From the NCBI RefSeq assembly GCF_900091725.1, contig NZ_FMBW01000043.1, positions 310,001 to 374,000 on the forward strand: DNA of 64,000 bases, given 5' to 3'. Each line of letters starts with the position of its first letter. Position 1 is the stretch's first letter. This document shows, in pieces, positions 36,313-43,259 of the stretch. Below the pieces are notes generated by a model. The model was given only the letters and a program-made list of their open reading frames with translations, was not told the DNA's origin and did not search any database. The DNA is from Streptomyces sp. DvalAA-43. Its GTDB lineage: Bacteria; Actinomycetota; Actinomycetes; Streptomycetales; Streptomycetaceae. A program made the position numbers and the translations under genes.

Positions 36313-36368
36313 CGGTACGGGTCAGGCGGTACGGGTCGGGCGGCACGGATCAGGGATACGGATCAGGC
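36313..36368. repeat. Four degenerate 14-bp tandem repeats
   Basis: Units CGGTACGGGTCAGG, CGGTACGGGTCGGG, CGGCACGGATCAGG and GATACGGATCAGGC run head to tail in the convergent intergenic region. A 12-bp palindrome ATCAGGCCTGAT (36362-36373) overlaps the last unit. Confidence 0.75.
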
Positions 36369-36381
36369 CTGATACGCCAGA

Positions 36382-36402
36382 TGTGACATATCAGGTGTCA
36401 CA
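36382..36402 (-). terminator. Dyad TGTGACA-N7-TGTCACA downstream of the seven-repeat gene
   Basis: Perfect 7-bp arms with spacer TATCAGG, 31 bp past the stop of the minus-strand repeat-protein gene. The position suggests a terminator or 3' end structure; the sequence also resembles a regulator dyad. Confidence 0.4.
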
Positions 36403-36432
36403 CGTCGTGCCTCACACGCTCTGCCCCAGGCG

Positions 36433-37314
36433 TCAGGAGAGCGCCAGCTCGGTGACGTTGCCCGCCTCCAGGACCCAGGCCGCGCTCAGGCCGCCCTCCT
36501 TGACCCGTGCGTCGCCGTCGCCCTTGAGCACACCGATGCGCTTGCCGGACAGGGCGATCTGGATCGCCTGGTCGTACTCGTGGACCCAGGCCGCGCTGAG
36601 GCCGCCCTCCTTCACGTGCGCCTCACCGTTGTCCTTCAGGATGCCGATGCGGTCGCCCGACAGTTCGAGCTGGATGACGTCGTCGGCCTCGCGCACCCAG
36701 GAGGCGCTGAGGCCGCCCTCCTTCACCCACGCCACACCGTTGCCGACCAGGACGCCGATGCGGTTTCCGGCCAGGTCGATGCCGATGACGTTGTCCGACT
36801 CGCGCACCCAGGAGGCGCTGAGGCCGCCCTCCTTCACCCACGCCACACCGTCACCCGTGACGACACCGATGCGGTTGCCGGAGAGCTCCAGCTCCTTGAC
36901 CTTGTCGGACTCCTTGACCCAGGTCGCGCTGAGGCCGCCCTCCTTCACATAGGCATCGCCGTTGTCCTTCACGACACCGATGCGGTTGCCGGACAGGGCG
37001 ATCTGCTTGACGTCGGTGGCTTCCTTGACCCAGGTGGCGCTGAGGCCACCCTCCTTCACCCAGGCGACACCGTCACCCGTGAGGACGCCGATGCGGTTGC
37101 CGGAGAGGGTGATCTGCTTGACGTCCGCCGACTCCTTGACCCAGGTGGCGCTGAGCCCGCCCTCCTTGACGTAGGCGTCGCCGTTGACCCGCAGGGTGCC
37201 GATGCGGTTGCCGCCGTCGCCGGAGACCGTGCCGGGCGCCGCACCGGCCGGGGCGGTCGCGGCGAGGCCGGACAGTGCGAGGACTGCCGCCACGGAGAGA
37301 GTCTTGAGCTTCAT
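36433..37314 (-). CDS. Secreted protein of seven 37-residue repeats
   Basis: 293 residues. Residues 1-26 are a Sec signal peptide (MKLKTLSVAAVLALSG, cleavage after APAGAA). Residues 35-293 are exactly seven 37-residue repeats without any other domain. The repeat pattern is G-x-RIGV-x-x-x-x-G-x-A-x-VKEGGLSA-x-WV-x-E, then a variable strand ending LS. Seven short Trp-containing, strand-rich repeats suggest a closed seven-bladed beta-propeller, possibly lectin-like; this is inference. The ATG at 37312-37314 has AGGAG upstream. I do not recognise a function. It is transcribed on its own, next to the exopolysaccharide locus, and could bind its product. Confidence 0.85.
   Translation of the reverse strand: MKLKTLSVAAVLALSGLAATAPAGAAPGTVSGDGGNRIGTLRVNGDAYVKEGGLSATWVKESADVKQITLSGNRIGVLTGDGVAWVKEGGLSATWVKEATDVKQIALSGNRIGVVKDNGDAYVKEGGLSATWVKESDKVKELELSGNRIGVVTGDGVAWVKEGGLSASWVRESDNVIGIDLAGNRIGVLVGNGVAWVKEGGLSASWVREADDVIQLELSGDRIGILKDNGEAHVKEGGLSAAWVHEYDQAIQIALSGKRIGVLKGDGDARVKEGGLSAAWVLEAGNVTELALS
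36436..37212 (-). repeat. Seven 111-bp coding repeats
   Basis: The seven units fill 777 bp without gaps. All keep RIG and VKEGGLSA, and WV; adjacent units 2 and 4, and 1 and 3, share features (GDGVAW versus NGDAY), which hints at duplication of a two-repeat block before divergence of the last units. Confidence 0.9.
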
Positions 37315-37508
37315 GGAAGTAACTCCTGTGCGCAGTGGGACCCTTGGGCCGGATGGTTGGCGCCCTCGGGGGATTTGACCAATCCGATGACGCTCAACGA
37401 CCGGCCGGGCGCACGGTGCGTAGGCCATTGGAGTGAGGTCGGCGCACTGGGTCCGGCCGGCCGCGCGCCGGTCTCGCGACCACCGCGCGTGCGACCGCCC
37501 CGGCGCCG

Positions 37509-38168
37509 TTACTGCCGCGAGCCGCACCCCGGGCAGAACGCGGACCCCTGGGGCACGGTCGCATGGCACGAGGCGCACTGCGGGGTCCGGGCGAGCCGGT
37601 GGCCGCACCCGGGGCAGAAGGCGCCGCCGTGGGTCTCCGTACGGCACTGCGGGCAGACCAGCTGCCGGGCCGTCTGGGCGTCGTAGCCGTGCCCGGCGTT
37701 CTGTCCGGCGGCGTAGGCGCGGTCGGAGACGGAGTCGTTGAGCCCGCGTCGGCGGGCCGCCTCCGCCTCGGCGGCGGTGTCGGGGGCGCACTGGAGGCAG
37801 AGTCCCTGCTCGGCGTTCCAGCACCGCCCGCAGTCGTACGAGGTACAGCGGGGGCAGCGGTTGAAGTGCCCGTGCGCGTTGTCGATCGCCCGCTGGAACG
37901 CGGCGTCCCGGGCCCCGCCCCAGGTCGCACCGGCCAGCCCGTCGGCGGCGTTGTTGATCGTGTTGGCGCTGCCGCCCAGCAGGCTGAAGGCGGCGTTGAC
38001 GCCCTTGCCTATCCAGCCCGCCGCCTGGCCCGATCTGAAGGGTTCGAACGGTGAGCGCCAGGTGTCGGAACAGCGCTGGCACCGGAACTCGAACTGGAAC
38101 CCGGCACCGGTGCCGTGCTGCTGCGACAGGTCGCTGTAGTTGTTGCTGAAGTAGATTTCCTCGGCCAC
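37509..38168 (-). CDS. Multi-zinc-ribbon protein of unknown function
   Basis: 219 residues with at least four paired CxxC knuckles: CQRC near residue 30, CPRC/CGRC/CLQC around 103-126, and CPQC/CPGC plus CASC/CPGC in the C-terminal 50 residues, which form a tandem double zinc ribbon. Residues 50-95 are a Gly/Ala-rich hydrophobic stretch (GKGVNAAFSLLGGSANTINN) that could associate with membrane. The start is a GTG at 38166-38168 with AGAGG upstream. Proteins of this type occur near secretion or phage-tail-like systems, but no partner is visible here apart from the DUF4157 gene 161 bp upstream on the same strand. Confidence 0.7.
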   Translation of the reverse strand: MAEEIYFSNNYSDLSQQHGTGAGFQFEFRCQRCSDTWRSPFEPFRSGQAAGWIGKGVNAAFSLLGGSANTINNAADGLAGATWGGARDAAFQRAIDNAHGHFNRCPRCTSYDCGRCWNAEQGLCLQCAPDTAAEAEAARRRGLNDSVSDRAYAAGQNAGHGYDAQTARQLVCPQCRTETHGGAFCPGCGHRLARTPQCASCHATVPQGSAFCPGCGSRQ

Positions 38169-38329
38169 GTCTGAACCTCTGAGCCCTCGCGTCGTTGTGT
38201 CGTCGGGTCGTTCCCAGAGGTCATGATGGCAATCATCGGCAGCGGTGCGGTCTCCGCCCGGTCATGGTTCGGCAATGCCGTCGGCTCCGGCCGCGGGTGG
38301 GGGGCCGGAGCGCCAGGGGTCCGGCAGGG

Positions 38330-41092
38330 CTACTCCGCACCCTCCGGGAGTCCGAGGAGGTGGTCGACGAAGCGTTTGTAGGAAGCCGCTTCACGGGCGC
38401 CCGAGGTGAGTTCCGCTTCCTTGCTCCGCAGTTCGGAGGCGAGCGGCGTGCCCATCAGGTAGTCGCGCAGATGCTGCCCGCCGACCCAGCGGCCGAGGTC
38501 CTTGGTGGCGGAGGCCCGGTCGCTGAAGGCCCCCATCCTGCCCTCTTCCTGCATGTTCTGGAGGGCCGCCGCGGCGGCCTTGAACTCGGGCTGGCCTGGG
38601 GGTGCGCCCGCCTTGTCGTAGTCCCTGCTGACGGCGGCGAGGCTGTCGATGTCCGGCTTCTTGACCCCGGCACCGGCGTACAGCGACTGCCGGAACGCCT
38701 TGCTCTGCTCCATGCCGATGCTCTCGTACATGATGGTCTTGCCGGCCGACAGCGCCTCGGAGGTGCTCTGGTTGCCGGTCGTCATCACGATCGGCTCGCT
38801 CGCCTTGATCAGCGTCAGCATGTCGTCGTGCGGGACCCGATCGGTCGTGATCCAGTGCATCGTCTTGCCGGGGCCACCGGTGTCGACGGACGTGATCGCC
38901 GGGGCCTGCCCGTTCGAGGTCACCTGCACCAGCCGGACCTTGGCCACTCCGAGCCCCGCGAGTTCGCGCTTCGCGGTCCCGTCGAGCTCCGGCATCGGAT
39001 TGGGAGAGGACTGGACGACGTGTACGTCATTGGTCTTGCCGTTCTCGACCTCGGCGACGGTGAGCGCGAACCGCAGCGCGCTCTTGTTGGAGTAGGCGAA
39101 GTACAGCCGGGACGTGGCGGCGGTGGCATAGGCCTTCGCCGCCCGCTCCTGATCCTCGGGAAAGAGCGCGGTGAGCAGGTCCTTGGACTTCAGCGCCTGG
39201 AGGTTCTCCAGCCGGGCCGTCCGCTTCTCCTCCTCGCCCCCGATCTCGTCCTGCTGCCGCTTGTAGGCCCGCAGACCGGCGTCGAACGTGATGCCGACCT
39301 CTCCCGTACCGAGTCCGGTGGTGTAGCCGGTCCCGTCGGCCCCCGGCGGCATGTCCTCCTGCTTGGAGTACTCGGTCATCGCGGAGGTCTTGCTGCCCCA
39401 CTTGCCGACGCTTCGCTGGAACTTCTTCGTGGCGGCCAGCTGCGGGGCGACGACCACGTGGGTGGGGGCCTGGTTCCGGCCGAGGTCCGGAGCCGCGGGG
39501 GTGGCACCGTCGAGCACCGTGAACGGGTGACCGGATTCCTCGAATACACCCGGCTGCTTCTGGTGCGCCGCTCCGGCGGTCAGCAGTGCGATGTCGTTCT
39601 TGTTCGCCTCGGTCCGCGGGAAGTTCTCCCGCAGCGCGTCGGCGGTCTTGATGCCGAGCATCAGGTCGCCCTTGCCCTGGGCCTCATGGGTGAAGACCGC
39701 GATGGGGGCGCGGCCGGTCCACTGCAGGCAGCTGTAGAGCTGGTCGATGAAGTGCGGTACGGCCTTGGCCCTGTTGACGATCGTCACGGACCGGGCCATC
39801 TGCTGGAACACCTCGTCGTTCAACCGGCTCCCGGGCCGTCGGCGCAGGTACCTGCGGGGCTCACTCCGCTCCTTCTCCAATTCGCCCCGGGCCTGCGCGG
39901 AGTTCGCCGCGAAGTCCGCCGCCGGGATCTGCTCGGCGGCCCAGTGCTGCTGCTCCACGACCGGCGCCGGAGGCAGGGTGGTAGGGGCGGGACGCACCGG
40001 GGCGCGCTCCGGGACGGAGGGTTCCTGCTGCTGGGTGACCGCGGAGCTCGACTGCTGCTGCTCCGTGGTCGCGGTGTGCTCGGCCGGCTTGCGCGCGGGC
40101 ACCGGCCGCCGCGCGGGACGGGCCGGGACGGTGGGCGTGGAGACGGGGGACGCAGGGAAGGCGGGCGCGGGTGCGCTGGACGTCGGAGCGACCTCCGGAG
40201 CCCGTACGACCTCCGGAACGGCCACGGCCCCGGCCTGTTGGGGCAGTTGGAGGCCCATCGACGACGCGAGGGCGCCCAGGTCGCCGTAGACCGTCGCGCC
40301 GGTACGTGCCGCGTTGACCACGCTCCACTTCGGCGTCGCCCCCGGGATCCGCGCCTTCAGCTCCTGCATCGCCCGAGCGGTGTCGTAGCCGTTCAGGTCG
40401 CCCTGGAAGACCCGCTGCACGGGGAGCGAGGCGGAGCCCCCGCCGCCGCCCGGAGCGGGGGAAGCGTCCGCACCCGAGAGGCCGCCCGCCGGGGCGGGGC
40501 CGCTCATCACCCGACGGGCGTTGGCCTCCGCCTCCCGCTCGAACCGGTCGGAAGGGTCCGAGACCCGCAGGCCCGCGCCGTTGTCGGTGCCCGCGACCGC
40601 CCCCTGCCGTTGCTGGACGACGTGCGTCAGCTCGTGCGCCAGGGTGTGCTTGTCGGAGCCGCCCGCGCCGACGACCACATGGTTGCCCGAGGTATAGGCG
40701 CGAGCACCGACTTCGGCGGCGGAGGCCCTCGCGGCGCCGCCTTCATGGATACGTACGTCGGAGAAGTCCGTGGCGAAGCGGGCCTCCATCTCCGCGCGTG
40801 TCCCGCTGTCGAGCGGGCGGCCCACGGTGCGCAGGACGTCATGGACGGTGGAGCGTTGTACGGCGGGCTGCTCGGCCTGGTCGTCGTGGCCGCATCCGGC
40901 GGAGTCCGCATGCGCCTCCTCCGCCCCGGGGTGCCCGGCCTGGCGGAGCATCTGGACCACGGCGGCGTTCCCCATGGCGGCCTGAACCGGGAGAAGCCCT
41001 GGCAGCGGAGGATGCGATGTGGCTTCGGAGCTGCGGGCCGCCCGCCGGGCACCCTCGGTTCCGGTCGTCCTGACGTTCTCGTGGTCGCGCAC
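38330..41092 (-). CDS. DUF4157 protein with unknown C-terminal domain, resembling contractile-injection-system cargo
   Basis: 920 residues from the GTG at 41090-41092 (GGAAGAGG upstream); an ATG at 41126-41128 is an alternative. Residues 35-55 carry LPVQAAMGNAAVVQMLR, a motif shared by eCIS-associated proteins. Residues about 90-167 are DUF4157 with the metalloprotease-like site H153-E-L-T-H157. Residues 290-410 are a Pro/Ala/Gln-rich linker. Residues about 425-830 form a globular domain with THEAQGKGDLMLGIKTADAL and, at 752-790, VPHDDMLTLIKASEPIVMTTGNQSTSEALSAG-like elements recalling the donor site of GT-B glycosyltransferases. DUF4157 is established as a marker of cargo of extracellular contractile injection systems. 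No sheath, tube or baseplate genes are in the window, so this would be an orphan effector. Confidence 0.75.
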   Translation of the reverse strand: MRDHENVRTTGTEGARRAARSSEATSHPPLPGLLPVQAAMGNAAVVQMLRQAGHPGAEEAHADSAGCGHDDQAEQPAVQRSTVHDVLRTVGRPLDSGTRAEMEARFATDFSDVRIHEGGAARASAAEVGARAYTSGNHVVVGAGGSDKHTLAHELTHVVQQRQGAVAGTDNGAGLRVSDPSDRFEREAEANARRVMSGPAPAGGLSGADASPAPGGGGGSASLPVQRVFQGDLNGYDTARAMQELKARIPGATPKWSVVNAARTGATVYGDLGALASSMGLQLPQQAGAVAVPEVVRAPEVAPTSSAPAPAFPASPVSTPTVPARPARRPVPARKPAEHTATTEQQQSSSAVTQQQEPSVPERAPVRPAPTTLPPAPVVEQQHWAAEQIPAADFAANSAQARGELEKERSEPRRYLRRRPGSRLNDEVFQQMARSVTIVNRAKAVPHFIDQLYSCLQWTGRAPIAVFTHEAQGKGDLMLGIKTADALRENFPRTEANKNDIALLTAGAAHQKQPGVFEESGHPFTVLDGATPAAPDLGRNQAPTHVVVAPQLAATKKFQRSVGKWGSKTSAMTEYSKQEDMPPGADGTGYTTGLGTGEVGITFDAGLRAYKRQQDEIGGEEEKRTARLENLQALKSKDLLTALFPEDQERAAKAYATAATSRLYFAYSNKSALRFALTVAEVENGKTNDVHVVQSSPNPMPELDGTAKRELAGLGVAKVRLVQVTSNGQAPAITSVDTGGPGKTMHWITTDRVPHDDMLTLIKASEPIVMTTGNQSTSEALSAGKTIMYESIGMEQSKAFRQSLYAGAGVKKPDIDSLAAVSRDYDKAGAPPGQPEFKAAAAALQNMQEEGRMGAFSDRASATKDLGRWVGGQHLRDYLMGTPLASELRSKEAELTSGAREAASYKRFVDHLLGLPEGAE

Positions 41093-41256
41093 GGGGCCTC
41101 TTCCGGCGAAGGAGGTTCGACCCTTCATGCATAGGCGATCAGGGGCGGCCGGGCCAGGTATTCCGGGGCAGTGTCGACCGCCCGCCCAGGCCAACGGGTG
41201 AGGCCCGCGCAGGGCAGCGGGCGGCCGGGGCAGTGACTCGCCCGCTCCGGCTCAGG

Positions 41257-41787
41257 TCACCGACCGGCCCGCGCCATCGATACGGAAGACCTGCTCGATG
41301 AACTCGACTGCGGTTGCTTCGAGTTGCAGCACGAGACGTCCAGCTCCGCGCGGACCGTCTTTCCCGGGCTCCGGTCCAGCACGGCCCAGCGGTCGGCCAG
41401 GGCGTCGACCAGGACGAGGCCGCGCCCGCCGTCCGCGTCGGCAGGCGGTGGGACCAGATGCGCCGGGCCCGGCGGGAGTTGTTCGCCCCGGGTATCGCTG
41501 ACCTCGATGCACAGGACGCCGCGTGCGCCGTCGACCCCGGGTGAGTGGCGGAGCCTCAGCTCGAAGTCCCGGCCCGGCACCCGGCCGTGCGTCACGGCGT
41601 TGGTCGCCAGCTCGGAGACGATCAGTTCCGCCGCCTCCGAAGCGTGACTGCGGTACGGAATGTCCCAGTCGTGCAGCACATTCAGGGCGAGGTGACGGGC
41701 GAGCCGGGCCCCGCGCGGTGTGGAGCTGAAACGCTGCACGAACACACGTACGGTAACCGGGGGTTGGGGGGTCGCGATGGCTTCCAT
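41257..41787 (-). CDS. HATPase_c anti-sigma-factor-like ATP-binding protein
   Basis: 176 residues, GHKL fold of the SpoIIAB/RsbW type: N-box SELATNAVTHG and G-box DGGRGLVLVDALADRW. There is no phospho-acceptor or sensor domain. The tail is Ser-rich (about residues 158-168). The ATG at 41785-41787 has GGTGGG upstream. It is divergent from a WhiJ-type regulator and its DUF397 partner, the classic three-gene arrangement of streptomycetes. Confidence 0.88.
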   Translation of the reverse strand: MEAIATPQPPVTVRVFVQRFSSTPRGARLARHLALNVLHDWDIPYRSHASEAAELIVSELATNAVTHGRVPGRDFELRLRHSPGVDGARGVLCIEVSDTRGEQLPPGPAHLVPPPADADGGRGLVLVDALADRWAVLDRSPGKTVRAELDVSCCNSKQPQSSSSSRSSVSMARAGR

Positions 41788-41833
41788 GCGCCCACCGTGG
41801 CGTCGGAAACCCCCTCCGACCAGCTCCAGAACT

Positions 41834-41854
41834 CGTACGCTCAGCAAGCGTACG
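41834..41854. promoter_or_regulatory. Perfect dyad CGTACGCT-N5-AGCGTACG in the divergent promoter of the WhiJ-type triad
   Basis: Arms 41834-41841 and 41847-41854 with spacer CAGCA. It lies about 100 bp upstream of the regulator start and 47 bp upstream of the ATPase start. It is the only perfect dyad I saw in this region and is a likely autoregulatory site of the XRE protein. Confidence 0.55.
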
Positions 41855-41952
41855 GGTACGGACTGTGGACAGTAGGGGTAACGGTCCGTGACGATGGGCG
41901 AGTTGTCTGCCGGTAGCGGCACGGAGTACGACGAGCACGGAGGTGGCCGGAT

Positions 41953-42807
41953 ATGACGGACGGCGTCGGCACGGCGGGCGGAACAGCACGGTCGGGCGGA
42001 GAGCCGGAGCCCACAGAGAGCCTGAGGACGTTCGGGGAAATCGTCAAGGTCTTTCGCAAGCGGGCCCTGCTCACCCAGGAACAGTTCGCGCCACGCGTGC
42101 AGTACTCGGTGCCGACCGTCGCCTCGATCGAACAGGGCCGCAGGTTCCCGCCACTGCCCTTCGTCGAGCGCTCCGAGATCGTGCTGGACGCGTTCGGGGC
42201 GATCAGGGCGGCGGCGAAGCATCTGTCCCGGCGACCGGGCATCGCCAGTTGGTTCCAGCAATGGGCGAGGCTGGAGATGGAGGCGATCAACCTCTACACG
42301 TACGAATGCCGGTTGCTTCCGGGGCTGTTGCAGTCGGAGTCCTACGCGCGGGCGCTGTTCCTCAACCAGCTCCCCATGCTCGACGACGAGCAGATCGAGC
42401 GGCAGCTCGCGGCCCGGATGGAACGCCAGCAACTTCTGCGGGAGCGGACCAACACCAACTACAGCTTCATCCTCGAAGAGCATCTCTTCCTGCGTCAGAC
42501 GGGCGGTACGCAGGTCATTCGGGAGGCCATCGACCACATTCTCGATCTCGCCGAGCTTCGCAATGTCGAGATTCAGATCATGCCGCAGGTCCGCGAGAGC
42601 CACGCCGGGCTGGACGGCCCGATCAGGCTGTTGGAGACGCCGGAGCACAAGTGGCTGGGATACAGCGAGGGCCAGGAGAGCGGCCAGCTCCATGCCGATT
42701 CAACTGTGGTCAGCAAGCTCCAGATGCGGTATGCCAGGATGCGTTCGCAGGCTCACACCCCCGAAGACTCTGTGGGTCTGTTGAAGCGGATGCGAGGAGC
42801 ACTATGA
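41953..42807 (+). CDS. WhiJ-type XRE regulator (HTH plus DUF5753)
   Basis: 284 residues. The HTH is about residues 24-75 (RTFGEIVKVFRKRALLTQEQFA, YSVPTVASIEQGRRFPP). The DUF5753 domain follows (about 100-275) with WARLEMEAINLYTYECRLLPGLLQSESYARAL and HLFLRQTGGTQVIREAIDHILDL. Members pair with a small DUF397 protein and often an ATPase, and affect development or secondary metabolism. GGAGGTGG precedes the ATG at 41953. Its stop overlaps the DUF397 start by 4 bp. Confidence 0.92.
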   Translation: MTDGVGTAGGTARSGGEPEPTESLRTFGEIVKVFRKRALLTQEQFAPRVQYSVPTVASIEQGRRFPPLPFVERSEIVLDAFGAIRAAAKHLSRRPGIASWFQQWARLEMEAINLYTYECRLLPGLLQSESYARALFLNQLPMLDDEQIERQLAARMERQQLLRERTNTNYSFILEEHLFLRQTGGTQVIREAIDHILDLAELRNVEIQIMPQVRESHAGLDGPIRLLETPEHKWLGYSEGQESGQLHADSTVVSKLQMRYARMRSQAHTPEDSVGLLKRMRGAL

Positions 42808-43061
42808 GCACCACCACAGATCCTTCCTGGTTCAAGAGCAGCTACAGCGGCGGGTCCGGCGACTCCTGCGTAGAAGTCGCCCTCTCCTGGCACAAGTCCA
42901 GCTACAGCGGCGGGTCCGGCGACGACTGCGTAGAGGTTGCCGCCTGCCCCACCACCGTCCATGTGCGGGACTCCAAGGTCGAGCAGGGCCCGCAGCTCGC
43001 CCTCTCCCCCGCCGCCTGGACCGGCTTCGTGACGTACGCGACGGACACCGCGCGCGTCTGA
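42804..43061 (+). CDS. DUF397 protein with duplicated core motif
   Basis: 85 residues, longer than the usual 60-70. The DUF397 motif W-x-KSSYSGGSGD-x-CVEVA occurs twice, at residues 9-26 and 29-46, because of a 60-bp tandem duplication; only the second copy is followed by the normal VHVRDSK...AW-x-F-V tail. The ATG at 42804 overlaps the regulator stop (ATGA) and is preceded by GAGGAG. DUF397 proteins are thought to act with the WhiJ-type regulator upstream. Confidence 0.9.
   Translation: MSTTTDPSWFKSSYSGGSGDSCVEVALSWHKSSYSGGSGDDCVEVAACPTTVHVRDSKVEQGPQLALSPAAWTGFVTYATDTARV
42828..42947 (+). repeat. 60-bp tandem duplication inside the DUF397 gene
   Basis: Units 42828-42887 and 42888-42947 each encode 20 residues beginning with Trp. 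A 24-bp core (AGCTACAGCGGCGGGTCCGG plus GCGAC-type continuation) is identical in both, so the duplication is recent. Confidence 0.9.
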
Positions 43062-43067
43062 TACACC

Positions 43068-43102
43068 GTGCCGCGCGCCGGGTCGACTCCGGTGCGCGGC
43101 AC
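43068..43102 (+). terminator. Hairpin after the DUF397 gene
   Basis: GTGCCGCGC (43068-43076) pairs with GCGCGGCAC (43094-43102) and inner CCGG with CCGG, 6 nt after the stop. Its right arm (CTCCGGTGCGCGGC) is shared with the terminator at 36256-36301. Confidence 0.75.
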
Positions 43103-43259
43103 AGCTGTTCCGCGGGGCGCGCGGGGCAGGCGCACGCCTTGATAGCGTCGCTCCCGCGATCGCGGTTCCCACTTCCCGCCGGGGTCGTCGCCGTGCGTCG
43201 TACGGCCCGCCCCGAGGGGCACGGGAAGGTCTGCGGCAAGGACGAAGAGGGCCCGACGC

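Noticed and set aside
36382..36402. CRP-type operator TGTGA/TCACA
   Set aside because: The half-sites are 11 bp apart rather than 6, and the site lies at two 3' ends, not in a promoter.
38330..41092. A complete contractile injection system locus
   Set aside because: No sheath, tube, baseplate or AAA ATPase genes of such a system are in the window; only the cargo-like gene is present.
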